A stretch of DNA of 64,000 nucleotides, taken from NCBI RefSeq assembly GCF_000496735.2, contig NZ_AYLO01000008.1:34895-98894 (forward strand), written 5' to 3'. Shown here piece after piece: positions 47,786-55,764 of the stretch. A program made the translations under genes and the position numbers. Positions within the stretch are counted from its first letter, which is position 1, and every line of letters begins with the position of its first letter. This DNA is from Methyloglobulus morosus KoM1. Its GTDB lineage: Bacteria; Pseudomonadota; Gammaproteobacteria; Methylococcales; Methylomonadaceae. The notes below the pieces were generated by a model, which saw nothing but the letters and a program-made list of their open reading frames with translations, made no database searches and was not told where the DNA came from.

Positions 47786-48803
47786 ATGGATCCCCTTGGT
47801 TTTACGTTAATTTTTAAATAAAAAATAAGCCGTATCAAGATGCTAGGGTGTTTGAGAAACGGCCATACCGGAATTTCTGCAAACCAGGATTAGCATACAA
47901 GGCCATCGCTCAACCTGGTTTCGGACGCAACACAAAAATCTAACTTAGACTCTAACATTCTTCATAAGGGGCATTAGCAATCTGACTGCCAATGATTCCA
48001 GTAAGGCTGCGGATTCTTCCGATGAAGTGGCTGATGCTATGCCAATGGTTCTTCAATCAGGGTCGTAGCCAACTGCAAAAGCTTGCTTTTTCCCGATTTA
48101 ATTTGAATATGTTATTGGATTAGCAATCGTCAGATGGGAAAGGCGAATCAACTCGAATACTAGCCCGAACCTGCGTGGTGTATACATCCCCACTCCTTTG
48201 ATTTTGATAGATTGGAATAACGGTTTGGTAAGAAAAAACTGACTTGGTACGTTAATTATTCATAATGCGAATTATTTGTCAAGAAATTTATTGATACTGG
48301 GTCGTGCGCCATAACCCTAAAAATTTACCATTCCTTATCATATCAGTACGTTACTATAATTTTGTGTTGCTATAATATAGCCGTATCGAGGAAAAGCACG
48401 ACCAGGATTACCATGTTTATGCCGTTCCCAGTAGAAGACCGCTGCATAACTCAGCCCAAAATCATCCTGAATTCCAACGAACCAAAAAAATAAGAAAACC
48501 TCAAAAAAACGAAAGTTCTATTCCAATTTTGATGCCGAAGTACTGCCAATTCCTCGTTTGACCGGCTATCCTGTAGCTTTTTGCGATAACGACATCAATC
48601 CTGTTCAGTAAAAAATCAACTGAGTAAAAATTCATTAACCCAATAGGAAGAGGTTTTTTGTCATGAGACTCATCTATCAGTGGTTAGGCAATCATTTGAT
48701 GAATGGGGGTCATAGATCATTTGGGTTGAATAAACGGAGGCTTCCACACTACTTCAATTCGAAGTCCCCTCGGGTATTAGCCTCTAATCCGTTTATTAAA
48801 CCG
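47786..48803. other. 1-kb gene-poor region
   Basis: No convincing gene. Visible items: AAACCAGG/CCTGGTTT inverted repeat (47881-47888 with 47914-47921); short coding-like fragments such as VLPIPRLTGYPVAFCDNDIN near 48537-48597, which suggest a decayed gene; and a 60-codon plus-strand frame at 48663-48845 with a GGAAGAGG leader that I do not trust. AATAAACGG (48728-48736) pairs with CCGTTTATT (48789-48797), enclosing AGGC/GCCT, and could be a terminator for the convergent side. Confidence 0.35.
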
Positions 48804-49193
48804 TCAGACTTTTTCGTCGATTACTTCAGTAGTAATGTGGGGTGACTCAAGGCAGAAATTATCGGGGCTTAAAATAACCCTTGTGAATTCAATAAATTCT
48901 ATTGGTGAATTTTCGTAATGTTCGATAGTGATTTCGGCATCATCTTCTGTATATATTGGATATTTAGTTAATGCCAAAAATTCACTTCTAAGTTTCAAAA
49001 GTTTCTCGTCAACATTGATTCCGCGCTGTTCTAACCTGAGTCTGACATAGGGTTCGTTCAGAAATTCGATTGTTTTTCGTAAGGCAACCCTAAGCGTGGT
49101 TATCCGCTGCTTTGGCGTTGCTTGCAGATTCGTTAAATTATATTGTAATACAGGCAAAAGCCGTTGTGAGTGTTGCGAAAGTTCAGTATTCAT
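48804..49193 (-). CDS. Hypothetical protein
   Basis: 129 aa from ATG 49193 (a GTG at 49238 would add 15 residues). Mainly helical N-terminus (LSQHSQRLLPVLQYNLTNLQ), a charged centre (RLRLEQRGINVDEKLLKLRS) and acidic C-terminus. AT-rich, no signal peptide, no recognised family. Codon pattern is consistent with a real gene but the surroundings are decayed, so it may be accessory DNA. Confidence 0.45.
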   Translation of the reverse strand: MNTELSQHSQRLLPVLQYNLTNLQATPKQRITTLRVALRKTIEFLNEPYVRLRLEQRGINVDEKLLKLRSEFLALTKYPIYTEDDAEITIEHYENSPIEFIEFTRVILSPDNFCLESPHITTEVIDEKV

Positions 49194-49677
49194 ATATGAA
49201 ATGATCTTATTGAAAATGAGTGAGGATGGAATATTCACGCCTCATGCGACGCGTCTATTTCCCCATATTTTAAAAGTTGATAAAAAGTATATTTCTAAAC
49301 CTTGATGGTTGCTATTGGTATGATTACCTAGCCAATGTAATCATATCAAGGAGGCTGGCTGACGCAGGGAATCAGATAAAAGGCCTGGTTTGAAATACAG
49401 CGTGCAAGAATCACAGACGACCCTGATGTTCATCTTGGACTAAGCGATTTGGTCTTTGAAACGATGCCTATTGGGAAGGGAATACAATTTGAATGGTTTC
49501 TTTGGCAAAAATTATAAATTTACTTTCAGTGTCGAGTACGGTCGGTGAGCACGAAAACGATGTGGTTGTTACCTAACCAAAAATATGTAAAAACAGGTTA
49601 TTCAAATAATAACACAAATAACAATGAGTTAGCGCCATGTAATGGTTGCGCTAGATTCTAATCGAATACTCGTTTAA
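49194..49677. other. Gene-poor region with hairpin and decayed coding remnant
   Basis: TATGATTAC (49320-49328) pairs with GTAATCATA (49337-49345), an 8-base loop hairpin, followed at once by an AAGGAGG box (49348-49354) but no start codon at the right distance. Downstream, about 45 open codons (49380-49515) read protein-like (KAWFEIQRARITDDPDVHLG then SDLVFETMPIGKGIQFEWF) after an in-frame TAA. I read this as a remnant of a lost gene. Confidence 0.35.
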
Positions 49678-50340
49678 CTATGCCGCCAAACGCGATTCAA
49701 GCAATGCCATAACTTCCTCACAGCCGATGACTGCTTTAGGCTGATCGCGGATATATTTCGCGAGTGCCGCAATGGCGTACCAGTTTGAATGCTTGTTTAC
49801 AAAGCTGAAAGCCGCCAAAAAAAGCTCTATCAGTTTTCTGTCGCGTTCGGCTTTGTCTGGCATAAAACATTCCATGTAGTCCGTAATCAGCTCAATATCA
49901 GCATTGCCACCATAAAAACGCAGTGCAGCAATATTGACAAGATTGGCATTAAAAACTTCATCATCCCGCAATGCTATATATTTGGCTTCTGCCAACGATC
50001 CCGCCAAAACATTGATGACATCCGCTTCAAAAGCGCTGCGAAACTCTTCTTGCTGTTGCCAGGAAAAATCCTGAGTAAGGCCCGAAAACGATAACGGCAA
50101 ACTCTGTATTAATCGACCTCCTTCAACTTTCGCAGTGTATTTGTCCTGTAAGCGCGAGAGGTGTTGCCCCTCTTCATCTTGTTGCGTAATGATGATTTGA
50201 AAATGCACAGCCGGTAGTCGTTTTAGTTTATTGCCCAGATAAATGGCGGTAGCCCGGCCTGCTTGATGATAAGCGCTACCCTTATCGATATGGATCTGAG
50301 ATTCTCGTTGGCTATTAGAAGCCGTGCGATGTTGTTTCAT
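49678..50340 (-). CDS. M41 (FtsH)-like peptidase-fold protein with degenerate active site
   Basis: 220 aa. The segment AYHQAGRATAIYLGNKLKR aligns by eye with the peptidase M41 helix YHEAGHAVAAYLLG, but HEAGH is replaced by HQAGR, losing the catalytic Glu and one Zn-binding His. The C-terminal half (HSNWYAIAALAKYIRDQP, IGCEEVMALL) has the typical helical end of small stand-alone M41-like proteins. There is no AAA domain. Likely catalytically dead; it could be a regulatory relic. Confidence 0.6.
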   Translation of the reverse strand: MKQHRTASNSQRESQIHIDKGSAYHQAGRATAIYLGNKLKRLPAVHFQIIITQQDEEGQHLSRLQDKYTAKVEGGRLIQSLPLSFSGLTQDFSWQQQEEFRSAFEADVINVLAGSLAEAKYIALRDDEVFNANLVNIAALRFYGGNADIELITDYMECFMPDKAERDRKLIELFLAAFSFVNKHSNWYAIAALAKYIRDQPKAVIGCEEVMALLESRLAA

Positions 50341-50699
50341 ATTCGCCTCGTTGAAAAAAATGCGGACTCAACGTCAGCCCGCTTTTATAGAGAGGAAGGA
50401 TACCAACTGCTGCAGGACGTGAACACCCACAAAAGTCGGTAACAGTCTAACGTCATTTCCCAGCAGTTGGTATGTGACAAATTGTCGCACCCTAAGGCGC
50501 ATAGTTATGCCGCATAAATCAATATCCTGGCTGAATGTCTTAATACCTCTATGTGAAAAAATATCTTTTCGAACGGGCTTCTTCAAATAAGGACATGATA
50601 ATTTGCTTGTTGCGCCTATCTGAAACTGTAAAAGCAGGATGTACAATTTATTTAAATAACAATAAGATATAAATTATTGTGTTGATTATTTGGTTTACC
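50341..50699. other. Intergenic region with spaced inverted repeat
   Basis: TACCAACTGCTG at 50401-50412 is the exact complement of 50461-50472, spaced by 48 bp. A 90-codon minus-strand frame (50374-50646) crosses it but has no protein-like features. The right end passes into the tetR promoter. Confidence 0.4.
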
Positions 50700-50729
50700 T
50701 TGACAAATCAAGACAACCGGTCGTATTAT
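50700..50729 (+). promoter_or_regulatory. tetR promoter with operator in the spacer
   Basis: Consensus -35 TTGACA (50700-50705), 18-bp spacer, -10 TATTAT (50724-50729). The imperfect palindrome AAGACAACCGGTCGTATT (50710-50727) fills the spacer and recurs with two changes at 51343-51360. Its placement predicts autorepression by the TetR protein encoded 10 bp downstream. Confidence 0.75.
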
Positions 50730-50738
50730 AAATCCGTG

Positions 50739-51329
50739 ATGATGCCTAAAAAACAAATTAACAAAGAAAACCTCCTCGCCCAAGGGGTACAACTATTGAT
50801 GCAACAGGGATATCATGGTACGGGACTTAAAGAAATCCTGGATGCTGTACAAATCCCTAAAGGATCTTTTTATAACTACTTTGCAAGCAAAGAAAGTTAT
50901 GCTGCCGAGGTCATCCAGTATTACATCGAGCCTTTCATCATACAACTCGATAGCCACCTTCAACACCCTGAATGCGATGGCTTGACTGCCCTTAAGAATT
51001 ATTTCAATGAATTGATTGTCGAACTGGAAAAAGCGAACTTTAAGGGTGGTTGCCTACTGGGCAACTTGATGGGAGAAATCGGCGACACCAGCGAAATCTG
51101 CCAGAAATCCTTGCAGTTGGCGATCCAACGATATCAAGGTTTACTCGCTGCCGGACTGAAAAAAGCGCAAAAGGAAGGCACGATCCGCACGGATAAATCT
51201 GCCGATGAGATGGCGGATTTATTGGTAAATATGTGGCAAGGCGCATTGCTGCGAATGAAGATAGAGCAAACGGCTGAGCCATTAAAGCAATGTTGCCATG
51301 ATTTACTGGATGATTATTTCAAAGTGTGA
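50739..51329 (+). CDS. TetR/AcrR-family regulator (NemR/AcuR-like)
   Basis: 196 aa. N-terminal helix-turn-helix LKEILDAVQIPKGSFYNYFA; the ligand domain has GGCLLGNLMGEIGD, a Cys-containing motif shared with NemR/AcuR-type regulators that sense reactive electrophiles. ATG 50739 (or the adjacent ATG 50742) follows the operator; the longer frame from 50679 would run through the promoter. It is upstream of and co-oriented with the DUF4242-ferredoxin-mtoX genes, which carry the same operator. Confidence 0.88.
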   Translation: MMPKKQINKENLLAQGVQLLMQQGYHGTGLKEILDAVQIPKGSFYNYFASKESYAAEVIQYYIEPFIIQLDSHLQHPECDGLTALKNYFNELIVELEKANFKGGCLLGNLMGEIGDTSEICQKSLQLAIQRYQGLLAAGLKKAQKEGTIRTDKSADEMADLLVNMWQGALLRMKIEQTAEPLKQCCHDLLDDYFKV

Positions 51330-51333
51330 TGTA

Positions 51334-51362
51334 ATTACATTAAAGACGACTGGTCGTATTTT
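51334..51362 (+). promoter_or_regulatory. Promoter/operator of the DUF4242-mtoX operon
   Basis: AAGACGACTGGTCGTATT (51343-51360) matches the tetR operator at 16 of 18 bases and is an imperfect palindrome (AA-ACGAC--GTCGT-TT). A weak -35 ATTACA (51334-51339) and -10 TATTTT (51357-51362) are 17 bp apart, with the operator covering the spacer. Two copies, one per promoter, argue that one TetR protein controls both. Confidence 0.72.
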
Positions 51363-51378
51363 ATTAGAGGAGAACGAA

Positions 51379-51654
51379 ATGCCGAAATACCTTATAGAAC
51401 GAGAAATACCTGGTGCTGGTGCTTTGACACCCGACCAACTGCAAGCTATATCCCAGAAATCCTGTGGCGTCCTACGCGGAATGGGACCGCAAATCCAATG
51501 GCTGGAAAGCTATGTGACCGATGATAAGGTCTATTGCGTTTATATCGCGCCGGATGAAGCGACTGTTAGGTCACATGCCGAACAAGGCGGTTTCCCGGCG
51601 AATAAAATTTCTCAGATTAAAACGATTATCGATCCCACCACCGGTGAAAGTTAA
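51379..51654 (+). CDS. DUF4242 protein (SCO4226-like Ni-binding fold)
   Basis: 91 aa: PKYLIEREIPGAGALTPDQL, ESYVTDDKVYCVYIAPDEAT, HAEQGGFPANKI, the DUF4242 pattern. A Streptomyces relative (SCO4226) binds nickel on a ferredoxin-like fold; biological role unknown. AGAGGAGAAC lies just before ATG 51379. First gene after the second operator. Confidence 0.85.
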   Translation: MPKYLIEREIPGAGALTPDQLQAISQKSCGVLRGMGPQIQWLESYVTDDKVYCVYIAPDEATVRSHAEQGGFPANKISQIKTIIDPTTGES

Positions 51655-51689
51655 CCGCATTGACATCTTTAACCCAGAGGGGACACGCC

Positions 51690-51869
51690 ATGCAAGTGAC
51701 ATGGGATGAAAACAAATGTTGTCATACTGGGGTTTGCGTTAAATCCTTACCTGACGTGTTTAGGATTGAAGACGGCCAATTTGTCATTGACCCATCTAAA
51801 GCTAGCGAAGCAGAGGTTAAGGACATTGTCTGCCAATGCCCATCAGGAGCGTTGGAAACAAAGGATTGA
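51690..51869 (+). CDS. Small 4Fe-4S mono-cluster ferredoxin (Fer4_19 type)
   Basis: 59 aa. Cysteines at 10, 11, 16, 48 and 50 (NKCCHTGVCVKSLPDVF and VCQCPSGAL) match the divergent mono-cluster ferredoxin family. GAGGGG precedes ATG 51690, so this start is preferred to 51660. It lies between DUF4242 and the SBP56 gene, 35 and 52 bp from them, so it is a plausible electron carrier of the operon, though SBP56 is periplasmic and this protein has no signal. Confidence 0.87.
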   Translation: MQVTWDENKCCHTGVCVKSLPDVFRIEDGQFVIDPSKASEAEVKDIVCQCPSGALETKD

Positions 51870-51921
51870 CGTTATCGGTTCCATCGTTAAATAAAATAAC
51901 TACAAAATCAGAGAGGAAAAC

Positions 51922-53289
51922 ATGAAAGCAAACACACCAAACCTGAGCAACAAGTTAAAGACTATATGCGCGGTGGCTTTAAGCACCGTAGCCTTGAGCG
52001 GAATAACCACCCATTCAGCGCTCGCCGATGAAACCTGCCTATCGCCTTATGCGCCAAAAATCACCGGACAGGAAGATTTTGTCTACATCTGGACATTAGG
52101 CATAGAAGGCTTGGGCGACGAACAAGATAAGCTCGTGACAGTTGATGTCAACCCGAAATCGAAGACTTACGGTAAAGTCGTCAATACTTTATCAGTCGGC
52201 GGGCGTAATGAAGCGCATCATTCAGGTGTAACCGATGATAGGCAATATCTTTGGGCGGCAGGTTTGGATACCAACAAAGTATTCGTGTTCGACATCCATA
52301 CCGACCCCGCAAAACCGACCTTGACTAACACCATTACCGACCTGGTAGCCAAAAGCGGCGGCGTCGTTGGCCCACACACCACGTATGCGTTGCCTGGACG
52401 CATGATCCTAACGGGGCTATCCAACAACAAAGATAACGGCGGGCGCACCGGCTTGGTCGAATACACTAACGACGGCAAATACATCGACACCCACTGGATG
52501 CCGACCGACAGCGACCTGCAAGGCGCGGTTAAAACCGGGAAATACGCCGACGGCTACGGCTATGACCTGCGCGTGATGCCACGCAATAACTTGATGCTGA
52601 CTTCGTCGTTCACTGGCTGGTCGAATTATATGATGGATTTCGGCAAAATGCTGGCTGATCCTGAAGCGATGAAACGCTTCGGCAATACCGTGGTGCAATG
52701 GGATTTACACACCAAACAGCCGAAAAAAGTGTTTGACGTCCCCGGCGCGCCATTAGAAATACGCTGCGCCTGGGGCGAAAAACACGACTATTGCTTCACC
52801 AGCACCGCTTTAACCTCAAAAATTTGGCTTATCCACAAAGACAAAAAAGGTGAATGGCAAGCCAAGGATGTCGCTGACATCGGTGACCCCGCCAAAATCC
52901 CGCTGCCCGTGGACATTTCCATCGCTAGCGATGACAAATTATTGTGGGCAAACACTTTCATGGACGGCACGACCCGCGCCTTTGACATCACCGATCCGTT
53001 CAAGCCCAAACAAGTGTACGAACATAAAATCGGCGCACAGGTGAACATGGTATCCTCAAGCTGGGACGGCAAACGCATCTACTTTACTTCCTCGCTACTG
53101 GCAAACTGGGACAAAAAAGGCAAAGACAACGAGCAATTCTTCAAAGCCTACGATTGGGACGGCAAAAAGCTAAACGAGAAAATCGCCATCGACTTTACCA
53201 AAGAAAAACTCGGTAGGCCGCATCAAATGGTATTTGGGGCTTATCAGCTTTACGGTGGCGACAAGACGACCAAGAAAGGTAAGGGATAG
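51922..53289 (+). CDS. mtoX: Periplasmic SBP56 family protein, likely methanethiol oxidase
   Basis: 455 aa. Signal peptide with cleavage near SALA-DE, then a beta-propeller of the selenium-binding protein family. Bacterial members of this periplasmic type (MtoX) are copper enzymes oxidising methanethiol to formaldehyde, H2S and H2O2. Candidate copper histidines are His99-His100 (EAHHSGV), His152 (VGPHTTY) and His434 (GRPHQMV). SD AGAGGAAAAC. The product formaldehyde could go to the H4MPT enzyme MtdB encoded next. Substrate is inferred from family, not shown. Confidence 0.87.
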   Translation: MKANTPNLSNKLKTICAVALSTVALSGITTHSALADETCLSPYAPKITGQEDFVYIWTLGIEGLGDEQDKLVTVDVNPKSKTYGKVVNTLSVGGRNEAHHSGVTDDRQYLWAAGLDTNKVFVFDIHTDPAKPTLTNTITDLVAKSGGVVGPHTTYALPGRMILTGLSNNKDNGGRTGLVEYTNDGKYIDTHWMPTDSDLQGAVKTGKYADGYGYDLRVMPRNNLMLTSSFTGWSNYMMDFGKMLADPEAMKRFGNTVVQWDLHTKQPKKVFDVPGAPLEIRCAWGEKHDYCFTSTALTSKIWLIHKDKKGEWQAKDVADIGDPAKIPLPVDISIASDDKLLWANTFMDGTTRAFDITDPFKPKQVYEHKIGAQVNMVSSSWDGKRIYFTSSLLANWDKKGKDNEQFFKAYDWDGKKLNEKIAIDFTKEKLGRPHQMVFGAYQLYGGDKTTKKGKG

Positions 53290-53302
53290 CGACTTGCGTG
53301 GC

Positions 53303-53344
53303 ATATAGTCGTAATGTCGACAATCTGGCGTTTATCGACTATAT
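53303..53344. repeat. Inverted repeat between mtoX and mtdB
   Basis: ATATAGTCG (53303-53311) and CGACTATAT (53336-53344) form a 9-bp stem with a 24-base loop. It lies 14 bp after the mtoX stop. With no T-run it may be a weak terminator or processing site that separates mtoX from mtdB expression. Confidence 0.4.
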
Positions 53345-53384
53345 TTCTGGTTTGTTCTAACACAGCCACCAAGGTAAACATCCA

Positions 53385-54302
53385 ATGTCGCAAAGAATCC
53401 TGTACTTTCTAACTCCCGGCGCAAACATTAGCCCCTTTGATGTAACGATGGCGGCTGATGCGGGCTTTGATATTATCCTGCCGATCACAAACGTAGACCC
53501 GAAACAAGTGACCGCCATTGTACAGGATGCGATTTTTTGCCGCCCCCCTAGCCGCTTTAATGACACGGGCATATTTATCGGTGGCCGCGACGTGCATTTG
53601 GCGACAGATATGTTCCAAAGCGCCAAAAAGGCGATGGTCGGCCCGTTTGAAGTGGGCGTTTTTGCTGATCCTAATGGCGCTTATACCACGTCGGCCAGTG
53701 TTGTCGCACTGGTCGATCAGGTGCTTAAAGAACATCATGGCAAGAGCTTAAACGGATGCAAGGTTTCTATATTCGGTACAGGCCCTGTCGGCACTTGTGT
53801 GGCAATCCTGGCGGCGAAACAAGGCGCTAGCGTTAGCTTGTGCCAATTAGTCGCTGAAGATGAGCAGCGGGCAGTCATTAGTTTTTGCGAACGCTATCAA
53901 ACTGATGTGAAATGGGTTTCAACCCAAACCAATAAGGAAAAAACGGAAGAAATCGAAAACTCTGATGTGATAGTCTGCGCTGCAAAAGCGGGCATACGCA
54001 TACTGGAAGGACATTTGAACAATGCCAAAAAATTACTGGTGGTAGCGGACACCAACGCCGTACCTCCCAGCGGCGTAACGGGGGTAAATTTGAATGATTT
54101 AGGCGCAGCCGTTGACTTTGCCTACGGCAGCTTCCGCAGTATCGGGCCCATGGCTATCGGCAATTTAAAATACAAGACCCAATTTGGTTTGTTTGAGGAA
54201 ATCCATAAGGGAAGCAAGGCTGCGCTGATCGATTTTACTGATGCCTATGCGTTTGCCTTGTCAGTGCTTGAGAAGAAAGCGAAAAAACAACAGGCCGGAT
54301 GA
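53385..54302 (+). CDS. mtdB: NAD(P)-dependent methylene-H4MPT dehydrogenase
   Basis: 305-aa MtdB, oxidising methylene-H4MPT to methenyl-H4MPT in the formaldehyde oxidation pathway. N-terminal MSQRILYFLTPGANISPFDV and PITNVDPKQV are family-specific; the Rossmann motif is SIFGTGPVGTCVAIL; tail GSFRSIGPMAIGNLKYKTQ is conserved. AAGGT precedes the ATG. This is the clearest marker of H4MPT-linked C1 metabolism in the window. Confidence 0.95.
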   Translation: MSQRILYFLTPGANISPFDVTMAADAGFDIILPITNVDPKQVTAIVQDAIFCRPPSRFNDTGIFIGGRDVHLATDMFQSAKKAMVGPFEVGVFADPNGAYTTSASVVALVDQVLKEHHGKSLNGCKVSIFGTGPVGTCVAILAAKQGASVSLCQLVAEDEQRAVISFCERYQTDVKWVSTQTNKEKTEEIENSDVIVCAAKAGIRILEGHLNNAKKLLVVADTNAVPPSGVTGVNLNDLGAAVDFAYGSFRSIGPMAIGNLKYKTQFGLFEEIHKGSKAALIDFTDAYAFALSVLEKKAKKQQAG

Positions 54303-54392
54303 AGGCATTGACGGGAATCTTTTGCCAGTGTGCCCCCCTCGGATTAAGGAGTTCCTAAAAATTCACAAAGTCCTTATCCGTAGCGGGTATTT

Positions 54393-54860
54393 TCAGGGAT
54401 TCACTTTATTGATCGGCTCTGGTTTTCCCTGCAAATAAGAGGCATTGGGGTCGATAATAAAATGCGTGTTCATGGCGGTCCTGCCCAGTAGCATACGAAA
54501 ACGCATAGATTCCCGGTTGGTCAATGTAATCTCCGCTTGTATCCGGTGCGAACCGAAATTTAACTGGGTTTCAATGACATAACGGAGTTGCCTATGCCCA
54601 CCGGAATCCGAAACCAGTCGCCGGTCTTTGACGGGGGCATGGCATTCAGTAAGAAAATCGCCTTGCTTTTGCTTAGGCTGCACCGTAAACATCAACCAAT
54701 TCTCGCCGCCTTTCTGGTAGGGCTCAAGGGTAACGACATGTAGCGCAGACGACCGCGCACCCGTATCGATTTTGGCTTTAATTTGGGCGATGCCCAGATC
54801 AGGCAAGGCCACCCATTCACGCCAGCCTAACATAGGCAATTCAGTTGGTTTGTCAGTCAT
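54393..54860 (-). CDS. Retropepsin-like (ATP-dependent zinc protease) family protein
   Basis: 155 aa, PF05618 type. The aspartic-protease-like IDTGARSSALH (Asp32) and LLGRTAMNTHFIIDP near the end mark the retropepsin fold. Relatives accompany RimK ligases or metal stress genes; neither is adjacent. Soluble, no signal peptide. Convergent with mtdB. Confidence 0.85.
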   Translation of the reverse strand: MTDKPTELPMLGWREWVALPDLGIAQIKAKIDTGARSSALHVVTLEPYQKGGENWLMFTVQPKQKQGDFLTECHAPVKDRRLVSDSGGHRQLRYVIETQLNFGSHRIQAEITLTNRESMRFRMLLGRTAMNTHFIIDPNASYLQGKPEPINKVNP

Positions 54861-55048
54861 GAGAATAAATCGTCCCCGTAATCCTCCGCCTATTAAATCG
54901 ATTATTAGCTGGAATCAATATCCGATTTTGCCCATAAAGTAAAAAGCGGCTTGCGCTTTAATGCAATATGCTTCATTTTCACAAGAGCTTGCCGTTGCAG
55001 GCAATAAGCCTGTAACCTTGGGACATAGGAATCTTGGAAGCCAGCATT

Positions 55049-55678
55049 ATGCTTGAATATACCGATTATCTAAAAATATTTATTGCCCTATTGGCTGTCG
55101 TCGATCCGTTGGCGGCAATGCCGATCATTTTCTCAATGACGGAAGGGGACAAGACATCTGACTTGAAAGAAATCTCCCGAACCGTTGTGTTGTCGGTCAC
55201 TACGGTATTGTTGGTGGCACTTTATCTTGGGCAAGAGGTGCTGAAATTCTTCGGTATCAGCCTAAACTCGTTCCGGGTGAGCGGCGGAATCCTGCTCATG
55301 CTGATGTCGCTGTCAATGCTACAAGGCAAAATCAGTGAAACCGTCCGCAACGAGGAAGAAGCGAAAGAAGGCGAAACAAGGCAACGAGCCGTTGTGCCCA
55401 TATCAATCCCGTTGTTGGCAGGCCCTGGTGCGATTAGCACGGTCATACTTTACGCCCATAAGGGCAACGGATTACAGCACTATTTTATGATAAGCCTTGA
55501 TATTATTGCCGTTGCCGCTATTTTATGGTGTGTATTACGGGCAACGCCTTGGCTAACTGAGCGTTTGAGCCAAACTGCAATCAATATTGTGATTCGACTG
55601 ATGGGGCTAATTTTATTGGCGCTAGCCGTTGAATTTATTGCGGGTGGGCTGAAAGGCTTATTCCCTAAATTAGCGTGA
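55049..55678 (+). CDS. MarC-family integral membrane protein
   Basis: 209 aa with six helices; MLEYTDYLKIFIALLAVVDP and the conserved VPISIPLLAGPGAISTVI are MarC/SNG1-like. ATG 55049 follows GGAAG; an in-frame TTG at 55034 is less likely. Function of this family is unsettled despite the multidrug-resistance name. Confidence 0.88.
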   Translation: MLEYTDYLKIFIALLAVVDPLAAMPIIFSMTEGDKTSDLKEISRTVVLSVTTVLLVALYLGQEVLKFFGISLNSFRVSGGILLMLMSLSMLQGKISETVRNEEEAKEGETRQRAVVPISIPLLAGPGAISTVILYAHKGNGLQHYFMISLDIIAVAAILWCVLRATPWLTERLSQTAINIVIRLMGLILLALAVEFIAGGLKGLFPKLA

Positions 55679-55764
55679 TAGGGATGCAGCCTTGTGGCTG
55701 AGGAAACCCGCCGTCAATGGCCAATACTTCACCATACGATGCCTCTAGCGACTTCCCTGTTAGA

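Noticed and set aside
47595-47810. 71-codon plus-strand frame opposite the chemoreceptor start
   Set aside because: It is the antisense of the MCP N-terminal coding region, with no homology pattern or RBS.
48663-48845. 60-codon plus-strand frame with SD-like leader
   Set aside because: Overlaps the convergent gene end, composition not protein-like; hairpin arms fall inside it.
50374-50646. 90-codon minus-strand frame
   Set aside because: Crosses an inverted repeat, lacks an RBS and reads unlike protein.
50700-50729. Reading the repeated AAGAC...GGTCGTATT sites as a short CRISPR-like repeat
   Set aside because: Only two copies 633 bp apart, both palindromic and at promoters; operators explain them.
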